Below the pieces are notes generated by a model that was given only the letters and a program-made list of their open reading frames with translations, did not search any database and had not been told where the DNA came from. The translations under genes and the position numbers were made by a program. This document shows, in pieces, positions 20,014 through 20,551 of a stretch of DNA of 20,551 bases; position 1 is the first letter of the stretch, and every line of letters starts with the position of its first letter. The stretch spans positions 1-20,551 of the forward strand of contig CAYXBZ010000012.1 in assembly GCA_964463605.1 (NCBI GenBank), in the 5' to 3' direction. This DNA comes from DAOLOF01 sp964463605 (GTDB taxonomy: Bacteria; Patescibacteriota; Microgenomatia; UBA1400; PJMF01).

Positions 20014-20551
20014 ATGCCAACTGATTCATACATCAAGGTTTCCTCATACGAAGGTCGCAAAGGAGAAGTGAAAAAAGTGGTTTTGCTTTACTCGGGAGGT
20101 CTGGACACCTCGATGATGCTCAAGTGGATTCAGGACCAGTACCAAGCGCAGGTGATTGCGCTAACGATCGACATCGGCCAGCAGGCTGATGATCTAGAAA
20201 AAATCAAGCAAAAGGCTCTTAACCTTGGGGCGCATAAAGCTTTTGTGGTCGATGCTAAAAATGAGTTTGCCTATCACTACTTGTCTTGGGGAATTAAGGC
20301 AAATTCCAGTTATCAGGGCGAGTATCACTTAAGCACGCCCCTAGGCAGGCCGCTTTTGGCGAAAATTGCGGTGGAGATCGCCCGCCAGGAGAAAGCCGAT
20401 ACCATTGCTCATGGCTGTACCGGCAAGGGCAACGACCAAGTGCGTATTGAAGGTACGGTTCTAACCTTGGCTCCAGAGATGAAGATCATCGCTCCCGTGC
20501 GTGAGTGGAGTATGGGCCGCGATGAGCAGCTGGAATATGTGAAAAAGCACA
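20014..20551 (+). CDS. argG: Argininosuccinate synthase, 5' part (runs off the window)
   Basis: N-terminal 179 codons of argininosuccinate synthase, which joins citrulline and aspartate with ATP in arginine synthesis. The PP-motif is VVLLYSGGLDTSMMLKW (~22-38), followed by IDIGQQADDLEKIKQKALNL, the citrulline/aspartate-binding YHLSTPLGRPLLAK, and the signature AHGCTGKGNDQVRIE. An N-terminal extension of ~19 residues precedes the conserved KKVVL start. An internal AAAGGAG followed by GTG/GTG codons could allow a shorter start, but the AAGGA before 20014 supports the first ATG. Sampled lines of the coding sequence are 55-60% GC and use many C/G-ending codons, unlike every other gene here, which suggests recent acquisition. 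Three terminators shield it from upstream transcription. Confidence 0.93.
   Translation, partial: MPTDSYIKVSSYEGRKGEVKKVVLLYSGGLDTSMMLKWIQDQYQAQVIALTIDIGQQADDLEKIKQKALNLGAHKAFVVDAKNEFAYHYLSWGIKANSSYQGEYHLSTPLGRPLLAKIAVEIARQEKADTIAHGCTGKGNDQVRIEGTVLTLAPEMKIIAPVREWSMGRDEQLEYVKKH

Noticed and set aside
1..20551. Alternative genetic code with TGA read as glycine
   Set aside because: TGA ends the APH-like gene just before a terminator and ends the polytopic membrane gene in an ATGA overlap, and no conserved gene contains an in-frame TGA.

Overview
The window reads as a chromosomal segment of a small-genome bacterium, most likely a member of the Candidate Phyla Radiation (Patescibacteria). This is inferred from several things: AT-rich DNA (roughly 35-40% GC by eye, except at the far right end), tightly packed genes that mostly lack Shine-Dalgarno sequences, a short-form HPF/RaiA, and a CofE-like ligase without any visible F420 pathway. 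TGA acts as a stop at least twice (197-199 and 17764-17766), so the genetic code looks standard here. No tRNA, rRNA, CRISPR array, transposase or prophage gene was seen, and no stretch above 300 bases lacks a gene.

Layout. 1-75 is the start of an unrecognised minus-strand gene. 197-1285 (minus) is an APH-type small-molecule kinase. It is divergent from a two-gene plus-strand unit (1361-2898) encoding a CofE-like gamma-glutamate ligase and a RimK/CofF-like ATP-grasp ligase. 2920-5274 (minus) holds an unusual membrane-anchored S41-type protease with a degenerate J-like domain, followed by a secreted coiled-coil protein and a small acidic membrane protein. 5331-9595 (plus) is rich in deoxynucleotide metabolism: DHFR/RibD-like reductase, dUTPase, a 628-residue ASKHA-like protein, thymidylate kinase and a MazG/dCTPase-like pyrophosphohydrolase. 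RecR, HPF/RaiA, two hydrophilic Q-rich proteins, cysteinyl-tRNA synthetase and an alpha/beta hydrolase follow (9660-14457). RadC (minus) converges on the hydrolase. At 15233-15985 a pseudo-receiver gene and an XRE regulator gene diverge from a shared double operator, and a third operator-like copy lies inside the pseudo-receiver gene. 15995-18996 (minus) is an operon of a polytopic membrane protein, an RDD protein and a tRNA-guanine transglycosylase. A membrane-anchored CPYC thiol protein (19192-19761) is followed by three tandem intrinsic terminators. The window ends inside argG, whose coding sequence is clearly richer in GC than the rest.

How the genes work together. The dUTPase, DHFR, Tmk and MazG-like proteins would serve dTTP supply and dNTP pool cleaning, and RecR and RadC are DNA-repair associated. 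The S41 cluster and the CPYC protein act outside the cytoplasm. Regulation is unusually legible. There are good sigma70-type promoters at 3930-3958, 5295-5323 and 6402-6430. Several -10 boxes sit only 6-7 nt before the ATG, which suggests leaderless mRNAs. Terminator hairpins lie in the 5' regions of the ASKHA and hpf genes. The strongest candidates for something undescribed are the J-domain/S41 pseudo-protease cluster and the XRE/pseudo-receiver module with its three operator copies.
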